From Bacteroidales bacterium (lineage in GTDB: Bacteria > Bacteroidota > Bacteroidia > Bacteroidales > Muribaculaceae): a stretch of DNA of 15,277 nt. The position numbers and the translations under genes are program-made. A model generated the notes under the pieces. It was not told the DNA's origin. It did no database searches and saw only the letters and a program-made list of their open reading frames with translations. Below are positions 1 to 6,052 of the stretch, piece by piece (position 1 is the first letter of the stretch; the number at the start of each line of letters is the position of its first letter). Where the stretch lies: NCBI GenBank assembly GCA_900770215.1, contig CAAGJW010000089.1:1-15277 (forward strand), read 5' to 3'.

Positions 1-87
1 ATAAAACACATAAAGAAAAGCAAAGCCGACACCGATGCCTGCCCTCACAACACCACAAAGAATATGACCCTTTTGACACAGTTTCTA
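1..87. repeat. Left arm of a terminal inverted repeat
   Basis: Bases 1-87 are the reverse complement of bases 15160-15246, with one mismatch (A at 57 against C at 15190). The arm begins at the first base of the window, so it may continue outside. Its inner edge falls inside a short palindrome at 77-94 (CACAGTTT, two bases, AAACTGTG). Only one half of that palindrome exists in the right arm. No coding sequence overlaps it. It may be a dispersed intergenic element present several times in this genome, or the end of a small mobile element. Nothing in the arm encodes a transposase. Confidence 0.93.
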
Positions 88-122
88 AACTGTGGGTTGT
101 GACTACACAACACAGGGGTTAC

Positions 123-204
123 GCGCTATCGCGCTCCACCGCCTGCCTAAAATCTGTCGCCCGTTTCACGGGCTACCACCGCGCGATTGGGTACCATCAA
201 CCAA
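123..204 (-). repeat. Diverged inner modules of the terminal repeat, left copy
   Basis: Read on the minus strand, this stretch holds three short modules in the order seen at the right end: GGTTGATGGTACCCAAT (around 182-202), AGCCCGTGAAACGGGC (155-175) and GCAGGCGGTGGAGCGCGA (129-146). The equivalents at the right end are at 15018-15041, 15061-15081 and 15090-15107. The middle module can fold into a small hairpin (GCCCGT, TTC loop on the plus strand, ACGGGC). The stretch between this block and the 87-bp arm (88-122) is not shared with the right end. The whole 1-243 stretch downstream of the RNA methyltransferase gene therefore consists largely of repeat sequence. Confidence 0.8.
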
Positions 205-243
205 TTAAATCACACGAAAATATTCTCAATGCATCACGCCCCG

Positions 244-777
244 TCAATCGAGCATGAGGCGCTCAAAGAACTGCCACATCACGATGGCGGCAGTGTTGGC
301 AATGTTGAGGCTGTGCTTGGTGCCGCGCTGGGGTAGCTCGATGCAGCAGTCGCTGGCGTCGACGGCCTCCTGGCTCACGCCCTTCACCTCGTTGCCGAAG
401 ATGACGGCATACTTGCGGCCGCGCTCGATGGGGTAGCGCTCAAGGCTCACGCTGCCGTGCACCTGCTCGATGCTGCATATGGTGTAGCCCTCGCGGCGCA
501 ACTCGTGCACGGCATCGAGCACGGTGGCATAGTGCGTCCACTCCACGCTGTCCTCGGCGCCCAGGGCGGTCTTGTGTATCTCGGGCATGGGCGGCACGGC
601 CGTGATGCCGCACAGGGCGATGCGCTCGACCACAAAGGCGTCGGCCGTGCGAAACACGCTGCCCACGTTCATCTCGCTGCGCACGTCGTCGAGCACGACG
701 GCCACGGGCATCTTGGGGGCCTGCTTGAACTGGGCGGCCGTGATGCGGTGCAAGTCGAGCATGCTTTTCTTCTTCAT
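244..777 (-). CDS. SpoU/TrmH-family RNA 2'-O-ribose methyltransferase
   Basis: A 177-residue SPOUT-fold methyltransferase that would transfer a methyl group from S-adenosylmethionine to a ribose 2'-OH in tRNA or rRNA. All three SpoU motifs are present: motif 1 NVGSVFRTADAF (N37, R43), motif 2 FGNEVKGV (residues 127-134, catalytic-site Glu130) and motif 3 ELPQRGTKHSLNIANTAA (residues 147-164, with S156-L157-N158). There is no separate N-terminal L30e-like RNA-binding domain of the kind found in RlmB, so the protein is a minimal catalytic domain with a short basic N-terminus. Length and layout fit tRNA-type enzymes (TrmH or TrmL-like), but the target nucleotide cannot be read from sequence. It is the last gene of a four-gene cluster, 31 bp after the helical-repeat gene. 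The start at MKKKSMLD gives the full motif set. Confidence 0.92.
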   Translation of the reverse strand: MKKKSMLDLHRITAAQFKQAPKMPVAVVLDDVRSEMNVGSVFRTADAFVVERIALCGITAVPPMPEIHKTALGAEDSVEWTHYATVLDAVHELRREGYTICSIEQVHGSVSLERYPIERGRKYAVIFGNEVKGVSQEAVDASDCCIELPQRGTKHSLNIANTAAIVMWQFFERLMLD

Positions 778-808
778 AAACGGCGGGGGTATATATTATG
801 CGCACTCA

Positions 809-1804
809 TCACGACATGCCCTTGAGCATGCTCATGATGTTGCTGTTCTTGTTGCGATTGTTGAGCAACTGCTCTATCTCGAGTATCTCGTCGCCGGCCC
901 CGAGGCGCTGAGCCAGGGGCAGGAGCGAGTTGAGCAGCTGCTCGGCTGCGGCGCGGCGGTTCACCAGGCGCAGCAGGGCCTTGGCCAGGCCTATCGACAG
1001 GGTGAGCTCCTTGTGGCCCATGGTGGGATTTATCTTCTTCTGGTAGCGCAAGGCTTTGGTGTAGAATTTCACCGCATTGCGGGCGTTGCCCATCTGCAGC
1101 ATCAGGTCGCCCTCGTTGCGCAGCGAGTCGACCAGATTGGCCAGGGCCATGCGCACCTTCTGCGAGTCCTTGTCGGCCAGCATGGCGGTGTAGAGCTCGG
1201 TCGTGGTCTGGTAGTGGGCAAACACGTTCATCTGCTTGATGCGCGACTTGAAGATGGTGGTCGAGGCCTCGACGGCATAGACCAGCATGGGCGAGAAGCG
1301 CGCGTTGTTGCGCTTCACCAGCCGCTCAAAGAGCTTCTGGCACTTGGTGAGCTCCTTCACGGCACGGGCGTTGTCGTCGGTCTTGTTGTGCACATAGGCC
1401 AGGTTGTAGAGCAGCGAGGCCACGATGGCCAGGAAGTCCTCGGCGCGCTTGGCCGTGACGTTGACCAGCACGTTGAGCGCATTCTCGGCGCTGCCCAGGG
1501 CCAGCATGTAGTCGTGGCTGTCGATGAAGAGCGACATGCGCGCCAGCCACAGCCAGGCATGGTGCAGCAGCGGGAAGGCGGCGATGCTGTCGTCGAAGAC
1601 CATGGCATCGATGGCCACGGCGGCATCGTGCTGCCGCTCGTGCAGCATCAAGTACTTCACGTGCCACAGGCGCAGGTCGATGGCTGTCGCCGTGTCGATG
1701 CCCTGCAAGGGGGGCAGCTCGCCGGTGTTCTCGACCTGGGCGGTATAGGGCGCGAGGTCGGTTTTGAGCGTGGGGAAGGATTCTTCAATCAACAGCTTTT
1801 TCAT
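809..1804 (-). CDS. Helical (TPR-like) repeat protein of unknown function
   Basis: A 331-residue soluble protein with no signal peptide or membrane segment. Most of it is predictably alpha-helical, with repeating patterns of small and hydrophobic residues typical of tetratricopeptide-like helical hairpins. Examples are the segments around residues 85-150 (LGSAENALNVL, then LLYNLAYVHNKTDDNARAVKEL) and 225-275 (LRNEGDLMLQMGNARNAVKF followed by YTKALRYQKK). Similar spacing appears in the last 80 residues. I do not recognise a named family. It sits 47 bp after the PfkB-fold gene and 31 bp before the RNA methyltransferase, so it is probably co-transcribed with both. A scaffold or protein-binding role is only an inference from the fold type. 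The ATG at 1804 precedes MKKLLIEESFP and follows an A-rich stretch. Confidence 0.8.
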   Translation of the reverse strand: MKKLLIEESFPTLKTDLAPYTAQVENTGELPPLQGIDTATAIDLRLWHVKYLMLHERQHDAAVAIDAMVFDDSIAAFPLLHHAWLWLARMSLFIDSHDYMLALGSAENALNVLVNVTAKRAEDFLAIVASLLYNLAYVHNKTDDNARAVKELTKCQKLFERLVKRNNARFSPMLVYAVEASTTIFKSRIKQMNVFAHYQTTTELYTAMLADKDSQKVRMALANLVDSLRNEGDLMLQMGNARNAVKFYTKALRYQKKINPTMGHKELTLSIGLAKALLRLVNRRAAAEQLLNSLLPLAQRLGAGDEILEIEQLLNNRNKNSNIMSMLKGMS

Positions 1805-1851
1805 CGTGCTATCTATGTTTTTTTCTGTAAAAAAAATATTGTGTTTCTACT

Positions 1852-2823
1852 TCACTGTGCCGCGTTTTTCTCGCGCTCGCCGGCCGAGGCGGCGTAGAGG
1901 GCCACCTTGCTGGCGGCCACCTCGGGCGTGAGGCAGTTGTCGGGCGTCGAGGCACACTGGGCGGCAAAGTCCTGGGCAGCGGCCACCATGCCGGCGGCCA
2001 CCTCGGGCTCAAGGCCGGGCAGCTGGTCGCGGCGCAGGCCGCGGCGCAACAGCTCATAGATGATGCCTGCCGTGAACCCGGCCTGCCAGCCCAGCAGGTT
2101 GCGCGTGGGGGCCGTGGCGGCGGCATACTCGTGACGCTGCTTGCCGGCAAACATGGTCACGCTCAAGTCGCGGTTGATGTGCAGATAGGTGGGGCAGTAA
2201 AACTCGATGTGGTTGCGATAGGCCTCGGCGGCGCTCTCGCCCGGGAAGATGTTGTTGATGTCGCGCTCGTGGGCGATCACGATGTCGCTTATCTCGAGGT
2301 TCTCGAGTATGGCCGTCATCACCCGCGTGATGCGGAAGTTGATGCCGTGCTGAAAACCGGGCAGATACACGATCACGGCCTTGCGCTCGCGGGCATACTG
2401 CACCAGCTCGAAGAGGTGCTCGCGCTGGGCATTGTCGATGGCATAGAGCGAGCCGAAGAGCACAACGTCGTTCTCGTCGATGCGCGGCCACACCACGTCG
2501 AAGCGGTCGGCGGGATAGCGGCCATAGTTCACTATCTTGTCGTCGTCGCTGCTCTCGCCCTGGAAGATGACCGACAGGGCGGTAGTGCCGTCGGTGAAGC
2601 GGTCGACCGACTGGGTCGACACCTGGTGGCGCTGCAAGAAGTCGACAATGATGTCGCCCACGCTGTCGCTGCCGCACTCGCTGCACATGGTCACTGGCAG
2701 CTGCAACATGCCCAGCGTGGCCGCGGCATTGGCGATGCGGCCGCCCACCATGGCCTTTACCGGTGTGTTTCCCTTGAAAACTGTGTCGAGTACCGATTCC
2801 CCTATTGCAATTATCTTGCGCAT
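1852..2823 (-). CDS. PfkB/ribokinase-fold protein with degenerate active site (probable pseudokinase)
   Basis: A 323-residue protein with the PfkB sugar-kinase layout: N-terminal MRKIIAIGESVLD, the sugar-binding glycine pair in VGGRIANAAATLG (residues 26-38), a lid-like region, and a C-terminal nucleotide-binding half. The second PfkB signature, normally a DTxGAGDxFxAG pattern, reads NLLGWQAGFTAG at residues 242-253. The catalytic aspartate is Ala248 and the anion-hole GAG is GWQ. The DxNxR-type segment is also altered (YLPGFQHGI, 153-161). The reading frame is intact through this region, so this is not a frameshift. Known relatives in Bacteroidales keep the motif. The fold assignment is strong. 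Loss of phosphotransfer is inferred from the missing residues, and a regulatory or sugar-sensing role would fit. It lies 42 bp after the SIS isomerase gene. The last 40 residues are Ala-rich. Confidence 0.88.
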   Translation of the reverse strand: MRKIIAIGESVLDTVFKGNTPVKAMVGGRIANAAATLGMLQLPVTMCSECGSDSVGDIIVDFLQRHQVSTQSVDRFTDGTTALSVIFQGESSDDDKIVNYGRYPADRFDVVWPRIDENDVVLFGSLYAIDNAQREHLFELVQYARERKAVIVYLPGFQHGINFRITRVMTAILENLEISDIVIAHERDINNIFPGESAAEAYRNHIEFYCPTYLHINRDLSVTMFAGKQRHEYAAATAPTRNLLGWQAGFTAGIIYELLRRGLRRDQLPGLEPEVAAGMVAAAQDFAAQCASTPDNCLTPEVAASKVALYAASAGEREKNAAQ

Positions 2824-2865
2824 ATACTCTTTATATCAAAAATCATTTTTCTTTCACTCTCCTTG

Positions 2866-3483
2866 CTACTTGCCGGCCGCACAAGCCTGGCGGCTCTTCA
2901 CCCCCAGGTAGCCGCCGTGGTGGCGCTTGGCATACTCCTCGCGGGTGAAGCCGGTGGCCAGCATGGTGTTCACCACAAGCACGTCGCCCATCACTGTCAT
3001 CATCGTGGTCGATGTGGTGGGCGTGAGCCCCAGCGGGCACACCTCGGGGGCGCCGCCCGTGTGCAGGCACACGTCGCTGTGCTGTGCCAGCTCACTGTCC
3101 TTGTTGCCCGTGATCACAATGATAGGGAGCTGCGGATACAGGTTCTTGGCCAGCGTCACCAGTGCCACGATCTCGCTGGTCTTGCCCGAGTTGGAGAGCA
3201 GGAGCATCACGTCGTTGGGCTGCAGGATGCCCAAGTCGCCATGCTGGGCCTCGCTGGGATGAAGAAACACGGCCGGAATGCCCGTCGAGCAGAATGTGGT
3301 GGCAATGTTCTCGGCAATCTGCCCGCACTTGCCCATACCCGAGGTCACAAGCTTGCCGCCGCGGTTGTGCGACTGCACTATCATTTCCACGGCTTGGGCA
3401 TAACCGTCGGTCACTGGTATTTGGGCTATGGCACGGCTCTCGGCATCGAGAATTTCTCTCATCTTCTGTTTCACGTCAGTCAT
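2866..3483 (-). CDS. SIS-domain sugar-phosphate isomerase, KdsD/KpsF-like without CBS domains
   Basis: A 205-residue single SIS domain closely resembling the isomerase half of arabinose-5-phosphate isomerase (KdsD/KpsF/GutQ), which interconverts D-ribulose 5-phosphate and D-arabinose 5-phosphate for Kdo synthesis. Visible hallmarks are SGMGKCGQIAENIA (48-61), HPSEAQHGDLG (75-85), the phosphosugar-binding loop SNSGKTSE (97-104), CPLGLTPTTSTT (149-160) and the C-terminal HHGGYLG (188-194, matching the HPGGxLG of KdsD). The family is normally about 320 residues with two C-terminal CBS domains. Here the protein ends directly after the SIS domain, with no sign of a frameshift into CBS sequence. 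Substrate is therefore likely but not proven; hexulose-phosphate isomerases share the fold. It is the first gene of a four-gene run and has a promoter-like box 41 bp upstream. Confidence 0.9.
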   Translation of the reverse strand: MTDVKQKMREILDAESRAIAQIPVTDGYAQAVEMIVQSHNRGGKLVTSGMGKCGQIAENIATTFCSTGIPAVFLHPSEAQHGDLGILQPNDVMLLLSNSGKTSEIVALVTLAKNLYPQLPIIVITGNKDSELAQHSDVCLHTGGAPEVCPLGLTPTTSTTMMTVMGDVLVVNTMLATGFTREEYAKRHHGGYLGVKSRQACAAGK

Positions 3484-3523
3484 CGTATTCTCTATCTATA
3501 TGTGTGGGTGATATATCAACATG

Positions 3524-3531
3524 CAAAGTTA
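3524..3531 (-). promoter_or_regulatory. Bacteroidetes-type -7 box upstream of the SIS isomerase operon
   Basis: On the minus strand this reads TAACTTTG, a full match to the TAnnTTTG box. Nineteen bases upstream lies TTTT, three of four matches to the TTTG -33 box. Transcription would start near 3517-3520, giving a leader of about 35 nt before the ATG at 3483. It is correctly placed for the isomerase, PfkB-fold, helical-repeat and methyltransferase genes. Confidence 0.55.
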
Positions 3532-3619
3532 GTGAATCGAGCACAATTTTAAAATAGCACAACTCCTATTTTTTTACATTCATTTTTCATGTGTTTCATG
3601 AGTGCAACGGCGGCGGCAA

Positions 3620-3649
3620 GAAAAAAGGCCATGCAACTCGCAGGCCTTT
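3620..3649 (-). terminator. Intrinsic terminator after the Fic gene
   Basis: In the minus-strand transcript the sequence forms AAAGGCC / GGCCTTT (3643-3649 with 3624-3630) with an inner TGC/GCA extension, followed by more T residues (3621-3623). It lies 57 bp past the Fic stop codon and upstream of the isomerase promoter. It probably ends the outer-membrane operon plus the Fic gene. If the Fic cassette were absent, it would lie just after the DUF4249 gene. Confidence 0.7.
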
Positions 3650-3665
3650 CCAATAGTGAAAACTT

Positions 3666-3712
3666 TCCAATTCTTTCCAATTTTCAAAACATTGGAAAGA
3701 ATTTCGTCACTT
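3666..3712. repeat. 47-bp direct repeat with internal palindrome, copy 1 (Fic 3' end)
   Basis: This copy is identical to 5046-5092 except at 3705 (C against T). It contains a palindrome with 13-bp arms, AATTCTTTCCAAT (3669-3681) and its complement (3691-3703), around a 9-base loop. It also includes the last codon and stop (AAG TGA) of the Fic gene. Beyond the shared part, further copies of the 9-mer CTTTCCAAT occur at 3663-3671 and 3647-3655. With the one inside the arm (3673-3681), that makes three direct copies and one inverted copy on this side. Confidence 0.95.
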
Positions 3713-5020
3713 TTTCAGCTTACTTACAACCTCATCAAACTTGTCGCCTTTTACATAGCCTCTCTTTACCTTGTTCAACGGCACTGGCTTTATCATTCCA
3801 ATATCCATCAAATAGCTAAGGTCGCTCTTGATGGTAGTGGGCGTTACCATGAAACGGGACTGAAAATCTTTTACCGTGTACATGTCTTTTGGATTATCAG
3901 CATATATCTTTATCATTTCGGCCTGACGCTCGTTGACGTTTGGAATGTTGAGATAGGTTGAGGCCACCTTGCGTTCTTCAATTTTTCTTTGCAAATAGCT
4001 CTGCAAGTCTTGAAAGGCCAGCTCCAGCACACGCAGGTTGTAACTGACAAAGTAGCCTATATCCATGTTGTCGGTTTCGGTATAGAGGAAAGCTTTCTCA
4101 TACAATCGCTTAGAACGATAAATAATTCTTGATATAGACAGATACTCTGTAAGCCAATAGCCTTGCTTGAGCATGTACCAGTAGAACAAAGCCCTCGACG
4201 TGCGTCCATTGCCATCCACAAAGGGATGCATATAGGCCAACATGAAGTGGATGATGATGCCCTTGATGATTGGATGAATGAATGGCGTGGGCTGCTCATC
4301 ATTGAAAAACTTGCATAATTCAACCACAAACTGCGGTAAATCATCAAACGCAGGGGGCGTGTGCACGACATCGTGTGTGATGGCATTCTCTACCACAACC
4401 TCATTGTTGCTGCGAAATCTTCCAGCATCTTCTTCATGCTCCAGCGTTTTGTAGGTCATTAACCGATGCACGTGGAGGAGCATCTCCTGTGTGAGCGGCT
4501 CGTTTTTGTGCGCAACAATAAATTGAATCGTTTGGTAGTTGTTCACTATCATTTGCTGTGATTTGTCCTTAGGGGCAGTGCGCTTGCGCAGCATCTCCTT
4601 AGCCACCTTTCGTGTTGTTGCCGCTCCCTCCATCTGGCTCGACGAGATGGCCTCCTCCATGAGCGAACTCACTAGGTAACGTTCCCTGTGACTACTGGGA
4701 ATCAGGGCAGAAGACTCCCACGAACCTCCAAAATTCATGTCAAACTTGTGGCATTGCAGTTGCATGGCACTGGTCAAGGCAAAATGAATGTGATATTTTT
4801 TCCATACCATGATGTCCGATCTTTTCCGGTCGGCAACAACCAGCCGCCACAAGTCATCATGAGTGAATCCCTGGGGTAGTAGCTTGTACTTCACTTTATC
4901 CCAATATTCATAGTGATCATTGATGTCTTGCACCAACAACCGCACTGCTTCAGGCAACGAAGCCTGCTTTATCATAGCCCTCAGCACCTCGCCATTGCTT
5001 ACTTTAGGAGCCTTTTCCAT
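3707..5020 (-). CDS. Fic-domain AMP-transferase with C-terminal winged helix
   Basis: A Fic/DOC-fold enzyme that would transfer AMP from ATP to hydroxyl side chains of target proteins. Residue numbers here count from an in-frame TTG at 5050. The catalytic motif HPFVDGNGRTSR (275-286) is complete. An inhibitory-helix motif, SSQMEG (137-142, key Glu141), lies N-terminal to it, as in self-inhibited class II Fic proteins. A C-terminal winged-helix segment spans about 375-440 (VKDFQSRFMVTPTTIKSDLS). I place the start at the ATG at 5020 (protein of 437 residues), because a full promoter at 5038-5068 would put transcription start near 5032, downstream of the TTG. That TTG lies inside a palindrome. 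The gene is clearly more AT-rich than its neighbours and is bracketed by near-identical direct repeats, which suggests transfer. Its target is unknown. No antitoxin gene is adjacent, which fits built-in inhibition. Confidence 0.92.
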   Translation of the reverse strand: MEKAPKVSNGEVLRAMIKQASLPEAVRLLVQDINDHYEYWDKVKYKLLPQGFTHDDLWRLVVADRKRSDIMVWKKYHIHFALTSAMQLQCHKFDMNFGGSWESSALIPSSHRERYLVSSLMEEAISSSQMEGAATTRKVAKEMLRKRTAPKDKSQQMIVNNYQTIQFIVAHKNEPLTQEMLLHVHRLMTYKTLEHEEDAGRFRSNNEVVVENAITHDVVHTPPAFDDLPQFVVELCKFFNDEQPTPFIHPIIKGIIIHFMLAYMHPFVDGNGRTSRALFYWYMLKQGYWLTEYLSISRIIYRSKRLYEKAFLYTETDNMDIGYFVSYNLRVLELAFQDLQSYLQRKIEERKVASTYLNIPNVNERQAEMIKIYADNPKDMYTVKDFQSRFMVTPTTIKSDLSYLMDIGMIKPVPLNKVKRGYVKGDKFDEVVSKLKK

Positions 5021-5037
5021 ATCTATGTAGTTGATGA

Positions 5038-5068
5038 CAAAGTTATCCAATTCTTTCCAATTTTCAAA
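5038..5068 (-). promoter_or_regulatory. Complete Bacteroidetes-type promoter of the Fic gene, embedded in the repeat
   Basis: On the minus strand TTTG (5068-5065) is followed after exactly 19 bases by TAACTTTG (5045-5038), an exact match to the TTTG / TAnnTTTG consensus. The -33 box lies in the loop of the 13-bp-arm palindrome, and the spacer contains one palindrome arm. Expected transcription start is near 5031-5034, leaving a leader of about 12 nt before the ATG at 5020. The palindrome could serve as an operator here. Confidence 0.72.
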
Positions 5069-5092
5069 ACATTGGAAAGAATTTTGTCACTT
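5046..5092. repeat. 47-bp direct repeat with internal palindrome, copy 2 (DUF4249 3' end / Fic 5' end)
   Basis: Partner of 3666-3712, offset by 1380 bp, with one mismatch. The palindrome arms are at 5049-5061 and 5071-5083, with a 9-base loop at 5062-5070. The repeat includes the final AAG TGA of the DUF4249 gene at one edge and runs into the Fic promoter at the other. One Fic gene plus one repeat is therefore a 1380-bp unit whose removal would leave the DUF4249 gene intact, followed directly by one repeat copy and the terminator. Confidence 0.95.
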
Positions 5093-6052
5093 GGCAGGCA
5101 CGGTCAAGGTCACTTTGTCCTCGACATAGCAGCCCATGATGCCGGTGCCGCCCTGCACGTTGGTGTACACGGCCTGTGGCTCGGCCACCCCCAGGTCGAT
5201 CATGGCGTTGCCCATCGATGTGCTGCCCGAGATAAACAGGTTGGACAGCATGTAGCGGTAGTAGGACTGCGAGATGGCATAGAGCTGGAACTTGCGGGGC
5301 AGGCTGGGCCACGTGAATGCAGCCGAGTTGGCATCGACCACCTCCTGCACCACGAGCGTGTGGTGCTGCCCGTCGATGCCCTCGTCGGTGAACGGCAACC
5401 CATAGGGTGAATAAGGCTCCCACTGGGGCTGGTACTTGCTCACCACATTGGCAAGCTGCTGAAACACATATTCCTGCTTGAAGCGCCTTTCGCCCATGAA
5501 GGGCTCTTCCAGCCGGCTGGGCGGCCCGAACTGGAAGAAATAGTAGTTGGGCTCACCGGCTGGGTCGGTGAAGCTGATGTAGTAGGTGATGAGCTTGTCG
5601 TTGTCGTTGTACACGTGCACGGGGCTCTGCACCAGGTAGCGCACACTGTCGATGCGACAACGGCGCGGCACGGTGTCGGTCACGGTCACGGCGCGGCCCT
5701 TGTAGGCAACTTGAATATCGATCACATCGCCCTCTTGCGGGCGCACCGGGGCAAAATAGAGGTGGCGGTCGGCCTTGTAGGTCATTACACCGCAGGGCTT
5801 GCCGCCCACCGTGAGCTGTGGGGCGAGGCTGTCGACATAGCTGCGCTCCAGGTGCTTGTCGGAGAAGAAATAGGTGGCCGTGGCCATCAGGGCCACGCTG
5901 GAGTCGGGACACTCGACGGCATTGAGCGTGAGCACGTCGCGGCCGGGGTCGTCGCGATACTTGTCGAGGTCCATCTCGCGGTAGCACGAGGTGCTCGCGA
6001 GCATGATGGCTGCAAGAGCCAGGCAATTGAACAGGCGTTGCTTAGAACTCAT
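5087..6052 (-). CDS. DUF4249-type outer-membrane lipoprotein
   Basis: A 321-residue lipoprotein with a hydrophobic signal segment and lipobox LASTSC, lipidated Cys23. The remainder is beta-rich, and the C-terminal VYTNVQGGTGIMGCY is typical of the DUF4249 family, which is widespread in Bacteroidetes next to TonB-dependent receptors. The molecular role is not established. The usual inference is an outer-membrane partner of the adjacent receptor. Its ATG at 6052 overlaps the receptor stop by 11 bp, so the two are translationally coupled. The stop codon lies inside a 47-bp repeat shared with the end of the Fic gene, which suggests that something was inserted exactly at its 3' end without damaging the protein. 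Length is slightly below what I would expect for the family. Confidence 0.9.
   Translation of the reverse strand: MSSKQRLFNCLALAAIMLASTSCYREMDLDKYRDDPGRDVLTLNAVECPDSSVALMATATYFFSDKHLERSYVDSLAPQLTVGGKPCGVMTYKADRHLYFAPVRPQEGDVIDIQVAYKGRAVTVTDTVPRRCRIDSVRYLVQSPVHVYNDNDKLITYYISFTDPAGEPNYYFFQFGPPSRLEEPFMGERRFKQEYVFQQLANVVSKYQPQWEPYSPYGLPFTDEGIDGQHHTLVVQEVVDANSAAFTWPSLPRKFQLYAISQSYYRYMLSNLFISGSTSMGNAMIDLGVAEPQAVYTNVQGGTGIMGCYVEDKVTLTVPAK

Noticed and set aside
155..175. tRNA fragment at the left end suggested by the small GCCCGT/ACGGGC hairpin
   Set aside because: There is no cloverleaf, no T-arm consensus and no acceptor pairing. The element belongs to the repeat family seen at both ends.
1852..2823. 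Frameshift as the reason for the missing PfkB signature
   Set aside because: The bases around the motif (2080-2105) read through in one frame with family-like sequence on both sides, so substitution rather than a frameshift explains it.
2131..3552. A 473-codon plus-strand open frame across the PfkB-fold and SIS genes
   Set aside because: It crosses two well-supported minus-strand genes and the gap between them, with the same antisense composition bias. There is no promoter or domain evidence.
3707..5050. Fic toxin with a separate antitoxin gene
   Set aside because: No small antitoxin gene lies beside it, and the inhibitory SSQMEG motif is within the same protein, so a classical two-gene toxin-antitoxin pair is not supported.
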